A stretch of DNA of 64,000 nucleotides, taken from Thiodiazotropha sp050291245. Lineage in GTDB: Bacteria; Pseudomonadota; Gammaproteobacteria; Chromatiales; Chromatiaceae. Made by a program: the position numbers and the translations under genes. Below the pieces are notes generated by a model. That model was not told where the DNA came from. It saw nothing but the letters and a program-made list of their open reading frames with translations, and did no database searches. The DNA lies in assembly GCA_050291245.1 (NCBI GenBank), contig JBNKJP010000016.1:1-64000 (forward strand), read 5' to 3'. Below are positions 7,403 through 14,661 of the stretch, in pieces; position 1 is the first letter of the stretch; the number at the start of each line of letters is the position of its first letter.

Positions 7403-8429
7403 AAATCATCCTTGCGGTTTCGATATTTCGGGCCTCCCCGGTAGCCATCAGATCGGCGTAGATCAGCAGTGGCGGCGCTAACTCGGGATGGGGCCGGTCA
7501 AACTCGATCTGCCAGAAGGCTTGCAGGATCTCCACATCGCCGTGCGGATCTTTCTTCAGCCTGTTCGTTACCAGCAATTGCCCCGGCTTGCCCCAGGTAT
7601 AGAGGGTTGCCCGTTCCGGTCTCAGGTATTTCGTCAGTCTTGCCGCTGCCACTTCCCCGCCCCACCAGGCCTGGAAGTCGTGAGGCCGAGCCTGTTTCCA
7701 CCAATCATGTTCCACTGCCCGGTAATGCCCCAACATCAGCTTCGGCCGCAGCAGTTCCGGATAGCTGGTGACCCAACGCTCGATCAGCCGCTCTTTGTTG
7801 GTCAGCCTTCGCCCCCGCTTGCCCATGTCCACCAGATAACCCAGCTCCTTCAGATCGGTAATCACCCAACCCACTGTGCCCAAGGCAACGCCTGCCGCTT
7901 TTGCGATATCACGATAGGGTGCGTTTTCGAGGCCGGGACGGCAAAGCAGCGCAAAGAGAACCTTTAGGCCGGTCGGCTGGAAGGCACGGGTAGGTAGATT
8001 GTGGCGGGGCTTTTCGGTGGGCTTATTGCCCTTGATGTAGACATACACCGGCGGGGCATTCAGGTAGGCGTTGCCCGCCGCATCCAGGAACGGCATATCC
8101 ATCGCCTTCAGCCGCTCTGCCATCATGGGATTCACATAATCCGTGACGACCAATCCTTTTTGTGGAAAGCGCTCCAGTTGTTGAACCACCATCCCGAGGA
8201 CGGCCTGGGTGAGCCGGGGTTTGACCTCAACGACAAATTGCCGGTCGACGCCGGGTGCATTCACACGCAGCAAGGCATCTGCCCGGTGACCGGCATTGTC
8301 AGTGGTCTCTTCAGCCTCAATGAGCAGCTGCAGCCCTGTGGTGCGGTGAAACACCTCAAGGGCGGCTTGCAGGATCTCGGCCTCTCGATTGGCTCTTTTT
8401 CCGGGAGCGCTACCCATTGCTATGTACAC
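7365..8429 (-). CDS. AbiEi family type IV antitoxin / transcriptional repressor
   Basis: This 354-residue protein matches AbiEi antitoxins that pair with AbiEii. A central winged-helix segment (about residues 165-225: LFALLCRPGLENAPYRDIAK, GTVGWVITDLKELGYL) follows an N-terminal domain resembling a PD-(D/E)XK-like fold. The C-terminal half carries the WWGGEVAAARLTKYL segment typical of the family. AbiEi proteins bind inverted repeats in their own promoter, and such a repeat lies 11 bp upstream. ATG 8417 is an alternative start. With the toxin interrupted it is effectively an orphan antitoxin, which could still neutralise related toxins. Confidence 0.88.
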   Translation of the reverse strand: MYIAMGSAPGKRANREAEILQAALEVFHRTTGLQLLIEAEETTDNAGHRADALLRVNAPGVDRQFVVEVKPRLTQAVLGMVVQQLERFPQKGLVVTDYVNPMMAERLKAMDMPFLDAAGNAYLNAPPVYVYIKGNKPTEKPRHNLPTRAFQPTGLKVLFALLCRPGLENAPYRDIAKAAGVALGTVGWVITDLKELGYLVDMGKRGRRLTNKERLIERWVTSYPELLRPKLMLGHYRAVEHDWWKQARPHDFQAWWGGEVAAARLTKYLRPERATLYTWGKPGQLLVTNRLKKDPHGDVEILQAFWQIEFDRPHPELAPPLLIYADLMATGEARNIETARMIYERELAGLIRED

Positions 8430-8439
8430 TAATACTTAA

Positions 8440-8477
8440 TGTTCATTATTTATGAACATACGATTATGATGAACATA
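8440..8477. promoter_or_regulatory. Probable AbiEi operator
   Basis: TGTTCAT (8440-8446) and ATGAACA (8452-8458) form a perfect 7-bp inverted repeat with a 5-bp centre, and a further half-site, ATGAACATA, begins at 8469. The cluster lies just upstream of the abiEi start codon in an AT-rich stretch. AbiEi proteins are known to autoregulate through such repeats. Binding here is inferred. Confidence 0.65.
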
Positions 8478-8647
8478 TGTCAATCCTGTTTTGTACATTA
8501 TTTTCTTTCCCCTTCCAATTCACCCTCGGATACGATGTCTTATATACCCCGGATTTTCGGGCTTACGCCCGGCTGGGCGCCAGTTATCACGACAATGCTC
8601 CAATCCCCGCACCCGTGTACCCAAGAATATCTCACCACCAAGTACTC

Positions 8648-8680
8648 TGGATCCCGGCATACGCCGGGATGACGAAGGTG
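8648..8680. repeat. Dispersed REP-like palindromic repeat, copy A
   Basis: The unit reads approximately TGGATCCCGGCATACGCCGG followed by GATGACGAAGGTG, with a CCCGGCATACGCCGGG palindrome at its core. Related units occur at 11197-11226 and 56398-56476. The rest of the 8478-8741 gap holds nothing I recognise. Confidence 0.75.
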
Positions 8681-8741
8681 CTGGCTTAAGTGTAAGTACC
8701 ATTAGACCCAGACGGCACGACCTCGAAGTAAAACTGTACAT

Positions 8742-9416
8742 CTATCCATAGACACCCCCCTGCTCACGTACCGCCCAGCGAATACGCTTCACAGTCGCTT
8801 TACCCATCCCCTCGACCGACTGCAACGCCTCTTCGCTGGCCGAGAACACCGCCTCGACACTGCCAAAGGAATCGAGCAGCAGACGCGCCCGTCGCGGCCC
8901 GATTCCCGGCAACCCCTGTAATATATGAAGTTGGGTTCGCAGCTTTCCCCTAGGCCGCCTTCCCTTGCGGGGTAATCCGCCTTCCGCCATGGCGCGACCC
9001 TGTCGCGCCGCATAGATCATCAGGAGCGCCGTTTCACAGGGATCCCGGGAACGCAGCAATGGGATACCGAAGTAGAGCGTGAGCGTAATCAGGGCGCCCT
9101 GTATGGCTTCCCGATGCATGCCGCTTGATTTCAGAGACTCGGACGAACCTTCCAGTATGACAAGGCTCTTCAGGGGCGACTCCACCAATCGATAAGCCTG
9201 ACGAAACAGACGCCCATCCTTGATCGACTGTACGAGATCGGGCAATGTTTTTCGCTCAACCAGCAAGCGGTCATCCACTTCATAGTCACCAGCAGCGAGA
9301 CGTTCCACCTGTACCGTCACGCCGTCTATGGCGCATAGCGCATCCAGAACATTGCAGCGCGCTTCCCGGTCATCGATAACTATGTTGACTTCCTGTGTCA
9401 TTGTTTCGGCACTCAA
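8742..9416 (-). CDS. ERCC4/XPF-like nuclease with helix-hairpin-helix domain
   Basis: The 224-residue protein has an ERCC4-type nuclease domain with IDDRE near residue 15 and VERKTLPDLV near 53, which together form the metal-binding ERKxxxD signature. A C-terminal tandem helix-hairpin-helix region follows (LQGLPGIGPRRARLLLDSFG and VEGMGKATVKRI). XPF/Mus81 family enzymes cut branched DNA, and short bacterial forms like this are uncommon and often found in mobile or defence contexts. It stands beside toxin-antitoxin genes and has a decayed copy at 6308-6526. The start may be ATG 9401. The fold call is firm. The cellular role is unknown. Confidence 0.88.
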   Translation of the reverse strand: MSAETMTQEVNIVIDDREARCNVLDALCAIDGVTVQVERLAAGDYEVDDRLLVERKTLPDLVQSIKDGRLFRQAYRLVESPLKSLVILEGSSESLKSSGMHREAIQGALITLTLYFGIPLLRSRDPCETALLMIYAARQGRAMAEGGLPRKGRRPRGKLRTQLHILQGLPGIGPRRARLLLDSFGSVEAVFSASEEALQSVEGMGKATVKRIRWAVREQGGVYG

Positions 9417-9438
9417 TCCTTGATTGATATTGATTCAG

Positions 9439-9549
9439 CTAAATTTGCTCCAATGTTTTCATGGAGACAAACAAGCGCATGGGATTATCCGTGAAAGGTT
9501 TGAACAGATCGAAGTGTCGGTAAAATCTCAACGCCTGTTCTAAGGCCAA
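9439..9549 (-). pseudogene. C-terminal remnant of a GNAT (TacT-like) toxin gene
   Basis: Directly after the antitoxin stop codon the minus strand encodes LALEQALRFYRHFDLFKPF and DNPMRLFVSMKTLEQI, then a stop. This matches the C-terminal end of GNAT acetyltransferase toxins paired with DUF1778 antitoxins (pattern ALRFYxxFGFxPFxDxPxRLFLPM). The N-terminal three quarters, including the acetyl-CoA loop, are absent and there is no start codon. The toxin was deleted, leaving an orphan antitoxin. It is too short for ordinary gene calling. Confidence 0.8.
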
Positions 9550-9819
9550 CTAAAATCCCTCTTGATCCAGCTTTTGCGCAACTTCACATATCTTTTTACT
9601 GAGTGGACCAGCCGCCTCGCACACCTGTACAAAATAATCGAATTGGGCATTGGCGAGATCCATTTCAGCCTGCGCCTTCAGTCGTTTTGGCGCATCATTA
9701 CGCACAAGATTTACAAGATAGTCCGTAAGCGTAACGCCACTGACCACGGCTGCTCGCTCAGCCAGCCTTTTTAAATCCGCGGGAAACCTTGCTTCAACCC
9801 GTTCTGACTTAACGGTCAT
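9550..9819 (-). CDS. DUF1778 (TacA-like) ribbon-helix-helix antitoxin
   Basis: This 89-residue protein starts with the DNA-binding ribbon RVEARFPADLKRLAERAA and ends with the toxin-binding tail PLSKKICEVAQKLDQEGF. GGAGG lies 9 nt before the ATG. TacA antitoxins block GNAT toxins that acetylate charged tRNA, and together they repress their operon. Here only a stub of the toxin remains downstream (9439-9549), so the protein has lost its partner. Retention could reflect recent decay or protection against other GNAT toxins. Confidence 0.88.
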   Translation of the reverse strand: MTVKSERVEARFPADLKRLAERAAVVSGVTLTDYLVNLVRNDAPKRLKAQAEMDLANAQFDYFVQVCEAAGPLSKKICEVAQKLDQEGF

Positions 9820-9850
9820 TACCGGATACCTCCATACGATCTGCGACCAT

Positions 9851-9879
9851 CCTTACAGTATACGGTAGACTGCCTTACA
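9851..9879. promoter_or_regulatory. Possible operator/promoter of the DUF1778 antitoxin gene
   Basis: CCTTACA occurs twice (9851-9857 and 9873-9879), 22 bp or two helical turns apart, flanking a TATACT -10-like box on the minus strand. The spacing suits a ribbon-helix-helix repressor. This is inference from repeat geometry only. Confidence 0.4.
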
Positions 9880-9923
9880 ATCTCAGTTGATCAATGCTAT
9901 AGAGCCACTCTATCCTTTCACCC

Positions 9924-11123
9924 ATGACTGCTCGCCTGATCATGCACGTCGACCTGGATGCCTTTTTCGCCTCCATCGAGCAACACGACCACCCGGAGTA
10001 TCAGGGACGCCCCCTGGTGGTTGGCGCGCAACCGGGGCATCGGGGCGTGGTCGCAACCTGCTCTTATGAGGCCCGACGCTTCGGTGTGCGTTCCGCCATG
10101 CCGATCAGCGAAGCGGCCCGGCGCCTGCCTCCGGAAGCGGTCTATGTACGCCCAAGGATGAACCGCTATCTGGCGGTATCCCAAGAGATCATGTCGATCC
10201 TCAATCAGGTCTCCCCCCTGGTGGAGCCGGTCTCGGTGGACGAAGCCTATCTCGACATCAGTGGCATGCAGCGACTCATCGGCACTCCCGAGGCGATCGG
10301 CCGGCGAACCAAACAGTTGATTCAGGAGGCCACCGGGCTGACCGTGTCCGTGGGGATCGGCCCCAACCGTCTGATCGCGAAACTGGCTTCGGATTTTCAC
10401 AAGCCCGACGGGCTCACCTTCGTGCCCGTGCAACGGGTGCAGGCCTTTCTCGATCCTCTGCCCTTGACGGTATTGCGTGGACTGGGGAGAAAAACCGCCC
10501 CGTTACTACAGCGGGAGGGCCTGCGCAGCGTCGCGGATGTGCGGGGGCTGAGTTTGCTGGAGCTGCGCAGACTCCTGGGGGACCTGGCCGGAAGCCGGAT
10601 CCATGATCAGGCCCGGGGCATTGCTTCGGATCGTATCGTTCCCGGGCGGGAGCGCAAGTCGATCTCCAAGGAGACCACCTTCGCCGAGGATGTGACGGAC
10701 CCCGATACCTTGCGGGACACCCTCCGGTGGGCCGCCCAGGAGGTGGGACACATCGCCCGCCAGGAGGCACTCAAGGGCCATTGCGTGACGTTGAAAATTC
10801 GCTTTCGGGGATTTGAGACCCACACCCGCAGCTGGACTTTGTCCGTTCCGACCGCGGCTGATCAGACGATCTTCCGTCAGGTTTGGGAGGGCTATTTGGG
10901 TGCGTCCTGGGGTGGTCGAGCGGTGCGTCTGATCGGCGTGGGACTCAGCGGCTGGGAGAGCGATGCAACCGACCCACAGCTTCAAGGCGAGTTGTTTGCG
11001 GATGAAGCGAATCCCCAGTTCGACGATCGGGAGGAACGCCTTTACCAGGCCCTCGACGAGGTGAGCGACAAATTCGGGCGCTCATCCGTGCGGTTTGGTC
11101 TGCAACGCAACAAAAAGCAATGA
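9924..11123 (+). CDS. dinB: DNA polymerase IV (Y-family translesion polymerase)
   Basis: The 399-residue protein begins with the Y-family palm motif MHVDLDAFFASIEQ and has the second catalytic segment PVSVDEAYLDISG, followed by SVGIGPNRLIAKLASDFHKP. The thumb helix-hairpin-helix reads LRGLGRKTAPLLQREGL and a little-finger domain follows. Pol IV copies damaged DNA and is usually SOS-induced, but no clear LexA box was seen in the 100 bp upstream. An earlier start is unlikely because the DUF1778 promoter lies there. The C-terminus lacks an obvious beta-clamp motif of the QLSLF type. Confidence 0.96.
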   Translation: MTARLIMHVDLDAFFASIEQHDHPEYQGRPLVVGAQPGHRGVVATCSYEARRFGVRSAMPISEAARRLPPEAVYVRPRMNRYLAVSQEIMSILNQVSPLVEPVSVDEAYLDISGMQRLIGTPEAIGRRTKQLIQEATGLTVSVGIGPNRLIAKLASDFHKPDGLTFVPVQRVQAFLDPLPLTVLRGLGRKTAPLLQREGLRSVADVRGLSLLELRRLLGDLAGSRIHDQARGIASDRIVPGRERKSISKETTFAEDVTDPDTLRDTLRWAAQEVGHIARQEALKGHCVTLKIRFRGFETHTRSWTLSVPTAADQTIFRQVWEGYLGASWGGRAVRLIGVGLSGWESDATDPQLQGELFADEANPQFDDREERLYQALDEVSDKFGRSSVRFGLQRNKKQ

Positions 11124-11196
11124 GGGAAAAGTGGTGTATGGATACACCCTTACAGACCCGAGGATCGCATCCAGGAATGCCTTACCATCAAGCATT

Positions 11197-11226
11197 CCGG
11201 ATCCTGCATACGCCGGGATGACGGTG
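11197..11226. repeat. Dispersed REP-like repeat, copy B
   Basis: CCGGATCCTGCATACGCCGG followed by GATGACGGTGG closely matches the unit at 8648-8680. It lies between the convergent dinB and MipA-family genes, the usual location for REP units. Confidence 0.7.
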
Positions 11227-11247
11227 GTTTTTTAGCTTAAGTGAGCG

Positions 11248-12078
11248 CTATTCCTCTACCCAGACCCGGGTCTTCGATTCGTCGAAGATCCAGGCGATGG
11301 CCAGGCCGGCGGCGACGAAGCTCTGTTTCTCCACCAGCGGGCTATCTTCGAACACTGCGCCGTTGAGGGTATCGTAACGGATGAAGGCGCCGACCCAGGT
11401 GTGATCGAAACGTTTGGACAGGGACATCAGAAACTGACTGCCGCTGTATCCACCATCGGCCTGATAGGCGGGACGGCTGGCGGTGGCATACTCCGGAGCG
11501 ACGCTGTAGAAATAATCGTGCTGATCCTCTGTGGCGAAGATGGGCCCGGCGAGGAAACCAATATTCCAGCCCGGTAGCGCCGGCAGGTCGGTGATATCGA
11601 GATTCAGGTTGGGCGAGAAGATCCAACCTACCTGCTCCGGAGAGCTTTCAACCGTAAACGCGGCGCGAACCGGCATACGCAGTTTCAGGTTGCGTTTGCG
11701 GTTGTCACTGCGCCACAGGGTCAGGTCCACTTGGGGGCCGAATTCCACGGTCGAATCCAGATCCGGCATCCCCTCCCGGACTTCCACGTCGTCACTATCC
11801 ATGGGGGGCGAAGCGGACAGGCTCAGGTTCAATTCGATGCGATCGGATTCGAACAGGTTACCTCGAATACCGTGTCGATCAGACTTGAAGAACTCACCGC
11901 GATACACAAAATAGGGCGCCGGCAGGAGAAAATTATGCACCTTGTCCGATCCCCGGTAGGCGGGAAAACTCATCCCCCCGACACCCAACCCGATCTCCCA
12001 GAGTGGTTTCTCTTCCCCCGCCCAGCCCTGGCTGGCGATCAATAAGGCGGCAATGGACAGGACAGTCTTCGATCTCAT
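11248..12078 (-). CDS. MipA/OmpV family outer membrane protein
   Basis: The 276-residue protein has a signal peptide (MRSKTVLSIAALLIASQGWA) and then alternating strands typical of a 12-strand barrel. Family features seen are WEIGLGVGGMSFPAYRGSDK near the start and the terminal VAAGLAIAWIFDESKTRVWV. MipA/OmpV proteins are outer membrane beta-barrels, some tied to murein synthesis scaffolds or osmotic response, and most are of unknown function. It is a single gene with no operon partner. Confidence 0.88.
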   Translation of the reverse strand: MRSKTVLSIAALLIASQGWAGEEKPLWEIGLGVGGMSFPAYRGSDKVHNFLLPAPYFVYRGEFFKSDRHGIRGNLFESDRIELNLSLSASPPMDSDDVEVREGMPDLDSTVEFGPQVDLTLWRSDNRKRNLKLRMPVRAAFTVESSPEQVGWIFSPNLNLDITDLPALPGWNIGFLAGPIFATEDQHDYFYSVAPEYATASRPAYQADGGYSGSQFLMSLSKRFDHTWVGAFIRYDTLNGAVFEDSPLVEKQSFVAAGLAIAWIFDESKTRVWVEE

Positions 12079-12272
12079 GTGCTACATCTCTCTGGAGCTA
12101 TACCCTTTGTGTATACTCGACAATACTCCAGGGCGGGAAACAGTGAAGAATAATGATCCGCGAGACCCAGGTCCAGTCGTCGGCAATCCGTAACGATCCC
12201 ATGAAAACAGCCCCAGGTCACCCACGCCACCACATCTTCAGCAGATTCGGAAATTGAAAGGCCATAAAACCC

Positions 12273-12893
12273 ATGGAGCTGTTGTTACCCTATATTGCAG
12301 CCTCGACGCTGCTGTGTCTGGCCCCGGGACCGGATAATCTTTTCGTCCTCACTCACTCCGCCCGCTACGGATACCGGGGCGGCTGGCTGGTCACCCTGGG
12401 GCTGTGCACCGGATTGCTGGTTCACACCAGTCTCGTCGCTGGGGGCCTGGCCGCGCTGCTCTACGCCTATCCCATCGCGCTCCACCTGATCCAGTGGGCG
12501 GGCGCCCTCTATCTGATCGTCCTCGCCTGGCAGACGCTGTTTGGCGATCACTCGGATTCGCTGAACCAAGAGTCGGAAATCCGGGGAATCCGGCTCTATC
12601 GCCGGGGCATCATCATGAATCTGAGCAACCCCAAGATCAGCCTGTTTTTTCTTGCCTTTCTGCCTCAGTTCGTGGTGGACAACTCCTTATCGGTGGCCTG
12701 GCAACTCATGTTCCTGGGCGGCGTGTTCATCCTGATCACGTTGCTCACTTTCGCAAGCATTGCCTATCTGGCGGGGACCCTCGGAGGATGGCTCAACCGA
12801 TCCCCAGCCATACGCCTGTGGCTGGACCGGATCACGGGATTGGTATTCGTTGTCATCGCCCTGAATCTGCTGTTGGGATCCCTCGGTGGATAA
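12273..12893 (+). CDS. LysE/RhtB family amino-acid exporter
   Basis: The 206-residue membrane protein has about six hydrophobic segments and the family signature CLAPGPDNLFVLTHSARYGYRGG near the N-terminus, followed by NLSNPKISLFFLAFLPQF. Family members export amino acids or homoserine lactones, and the substrate cannot be read from sequence. Its TAA stop (12891-12893) is also the left target duplication of the MITE that follows, so the element landed exactly at the end of the gene. Confidence 0.9.
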   Translation: MELLLPYIAASTLLCLAPGPDNLFVLTHSARYGYRGGWLVTLGLCTGLLVHTSLVAGGLAALLYAYPIALHLIQWAGALYLIVLAWQTLFGDHSDSLNQESEIRGIRLYRRGIIMNLSNPKISLFFLAFLPQFVVDNSLSVAWQLMFLGGVFILITLLTFASIAYLAGTLGGWLNRSPAIRLWLDRITGLVFVVIALNLLLGSLGG

Positions 12894-13051
12894 GGGTCGC
12901 GGAAAAATAAATTACCCCAAAATACGCAGGATTAATGCCTGCCTTCTAGGCGCAGCGCAGGGCGCATAGCAGGACCTATGCAACCGAAGCTGCAACAACG
13001 AAGGCGGGCATTAAGACAAGTAGTTTGGGGTAATTTATTTTTCCGCGACCC
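12894..13051. mobile_element. 158-bp MITE-like hairpin element, copy 1
   Basis: A perfect 28-bp terminal inverted repeat begins GGGTCGCGGAAAAATAAATT and the same sequence closes the element in reverse. The interior is also largely self-complementary (TTAATGCCTGCCTTC against GAAGGCGGGCATTAA). Both ends are flanked by TAA, consistent with a 3-bp target duplication. No ORF is inside. A second copy with the same flanking TAA lies at 24358-24518. It resembles a non-autonomous element moved by a transposase not present in this window. Confidence 0.85.
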
Positions 13052-13059
13052 TAACCGGG

Positions 13060-14133
13060 TTACTGATCGGGTCCCAGATAGCCTTGCACCATGTGCTGCC
13101 ACTCCGGTCCTTCGATGAGGTTGAGAATATCTCGGTTTAAGGTTTCACGTAGCGGTGAATCCGGCGGCAGGGCAATTCCGTAGTCCTGGCGACGAAAACG
13201 GTTCGGCAGGACCCTGAGGGTATCCGCGTAGTCACGGTTCACCCAGTAACGCAGTATGGGCAGATCATAGACCACTGCATCCGCCTCCCCCGCGGCAAGA
13301 CGCTGCAAGGCCAGCTCGACGCTGGGTGTATTGCGATATCGCACCAGCTTCTCATCCAGAAAGGCGGCGCTGGTACTCTCCTTGACCGTCAACACGCGTT
13401 TACCGTGAAAGTCGTCGATACCGTGAATCGAATGCTCCAATTGGCCGACGGTGAGCGAGGTGGCGATGGCCGCGGTAAATCCGGAGATGATGATAATACT
13501 GGCGAACATCCAGATCAGACCGAGTATCCGCCCGGCCAGGGTTGCCGGGGCCTTGTCGCCGTAGCCCACGGTGGTCATGGTCACCGCGGACCACCAGATA
13601 CCGGATCCCACGCCTTTGACCAGATGATCGGGAAACTGATCATTGCGCCGACGTTCCGCCAGCCACACAAAAATACCCACCAGGGTCAGCACTCCCAGCA
13701 GGGCGCCGGCGGATTGCAGGAAGGCCCCGGATCCAATGCGCTTTAACATATTGAACCCGTTCAGCGTCGTTTTCCGGGGAATCGCCACACCCAGCCCCGA
13801 AGTGTAAAAGGGATGGGAGAAATCAACACTTTTCTCCCGCTCCGCAGTCACTGTCAATGCCGCGGCGGCCATATCCACCTGCTCTCCGGCAGTCTGTTGC
13901 AGCATCTCCTGCAGCCCGGATTCCTGAAATTGAAGTTTGCGTCCCCGCGCCTCGGCAATGCGCTCCAGCAGTTCGATGGTGATCCCGTCCCAACCCGCCT
14001 CTGACTTGATGGCAAAGGGGGGCGCCATGCGGGTCGCGACTACCCAGGTCTGATCCGGCGTCGCCGCGACATCTTTCAGCACGGTCAGCTGTCCTGCCAA
14101 GGCTAACAAAATGGGTACAAACACTGATCTCAT
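13060..14133 (-). CDS. GluR0-like ligand-gated potassium channel (periplasmic binding domain plus pore)
   Basis: The 357-residue protein has a signal peptide, then the first lobe of a periplasmic glutamate-binding fold (PPFAIKSEAGWDGITIELLE, VDMAAAALTVTAEREKSVDF). A first transmembrane helix (about 140-160) follows, then a pore loop with the potassium selectivity filter TMTTVGYGDKAP, a second transmembrane helix (about 205-230) and the second binding lobe. This split-lobe order with an embedded channel is that of prokaryotic ionotropic glutamate receptors such as GluR0. The ligand is probably an amino acid. There is no ABC transporter nearby, which favours a channel over a transporter-associated binding protein. 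Confidence 0.9.
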   Translation of the reverse strand: MRSVFVPILLALAGQLTVLKDVAATPDQTWVVATRMAPPFAIKSEAGWDGITIELLERIAEARGRKLQFQESGLQEMLQQTAGEQVDMAAAALTVTAEREKSVDFSHPFYTSGLGVAIPRKTTLNGFNMLKRIGSGAFLQSAGALLGVLTLVGIFVWLAERRRNDQFPDHLVKGVGSGIWWSAVTMTTVGYGDKAPATLAGRILGLIWMFASIIIISGFTAAIATSLTVGQLEHSIHGIDDFHGKRVLTVKESTSAAFLDEKLVRYRNTPSVELALQRLAAGEADAVVYDLPILRYWVNRDYADTLRVLPNRFRRQDYGIALPPDSPLRETLNRDILNLIEGPEWQHMVQGYLGPDQ

Positions 14134-14304
14134 TTCAAGGTCCTGTCCATTGCGCGATTTTCAGCTTGGTTTCACACTGGCTCACTAGACTTGCAATCAA
14201 CCGAGTAGCGTCACTGTTATTCGATGAAGGATAGCAAATCACTGAGTACAGCGTAGGAATGACCTACGCATGCATTCACAGAAACCCAAATGCGGAGGTA
14301 CATC

Positions 14305-14574
14305 ATGCCTGGTAACAACAGCTTGCAGACCCTGATCATTTCCCTCGTTATTCTGATCATGTTTAATCTGTCACTCGCATCGCTCGGGGGATTGATCGAA
14401 CTCCCGTTTCTGGTGCACTTTTGGTTCCTCGCGCTTTACGGCATTCTGGCCATGGGATTACTGATCCTGGGCCTGGGATGCATTTGGACAGTGCAACGTT
14501 TGAATCGTTTGTGGCACCACTCATCCACCCAGCAGCATCACACATCTACGAACCGGGAGTTTCGTCAAATCTAA
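14305..14574 (+). CDS. Small two-helix membrane protein
   Basis: The frame opens at 14290, but GGAGG at 14295-14299 precedes the ATG at 14305, so that start is chosen and gives 89 residues. Two hydrophobic segments are visible (LQTLIISLVILIMFNLSLA and FWFLALYGILAMGLLILGLG), followed by a histidine-rich polar tail. I do not recognise the family. It is followed, 87 bp on, by the NMT1-GGDEF gene on the same strand and could be co-transcribed with it. Confidence 0.6.
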   Translation: MPGNNSLQTLIISLVILIMFNLSLASLGGLIELPFLVHFWFLALYGILAMGLLILGLGCIWTVQRLNRLWHHSSTQQHHTSTNREFRQI

Positions 14575-14661
14575 CCTGGATCCTTGGGTGCAGGTCGCGA
14601 TCAACCTTTTTTCACACCGGCCGCTAACCTAAAAAGGAGGCAAATAAACAGTGCACACCCC

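Noticed and set aside
8439..8751. Several overlapping short ORFs of 70-86 codons
   Set aside because: They arise from the REP-like repeat, and the same unit gives unrelated frames at other copies.
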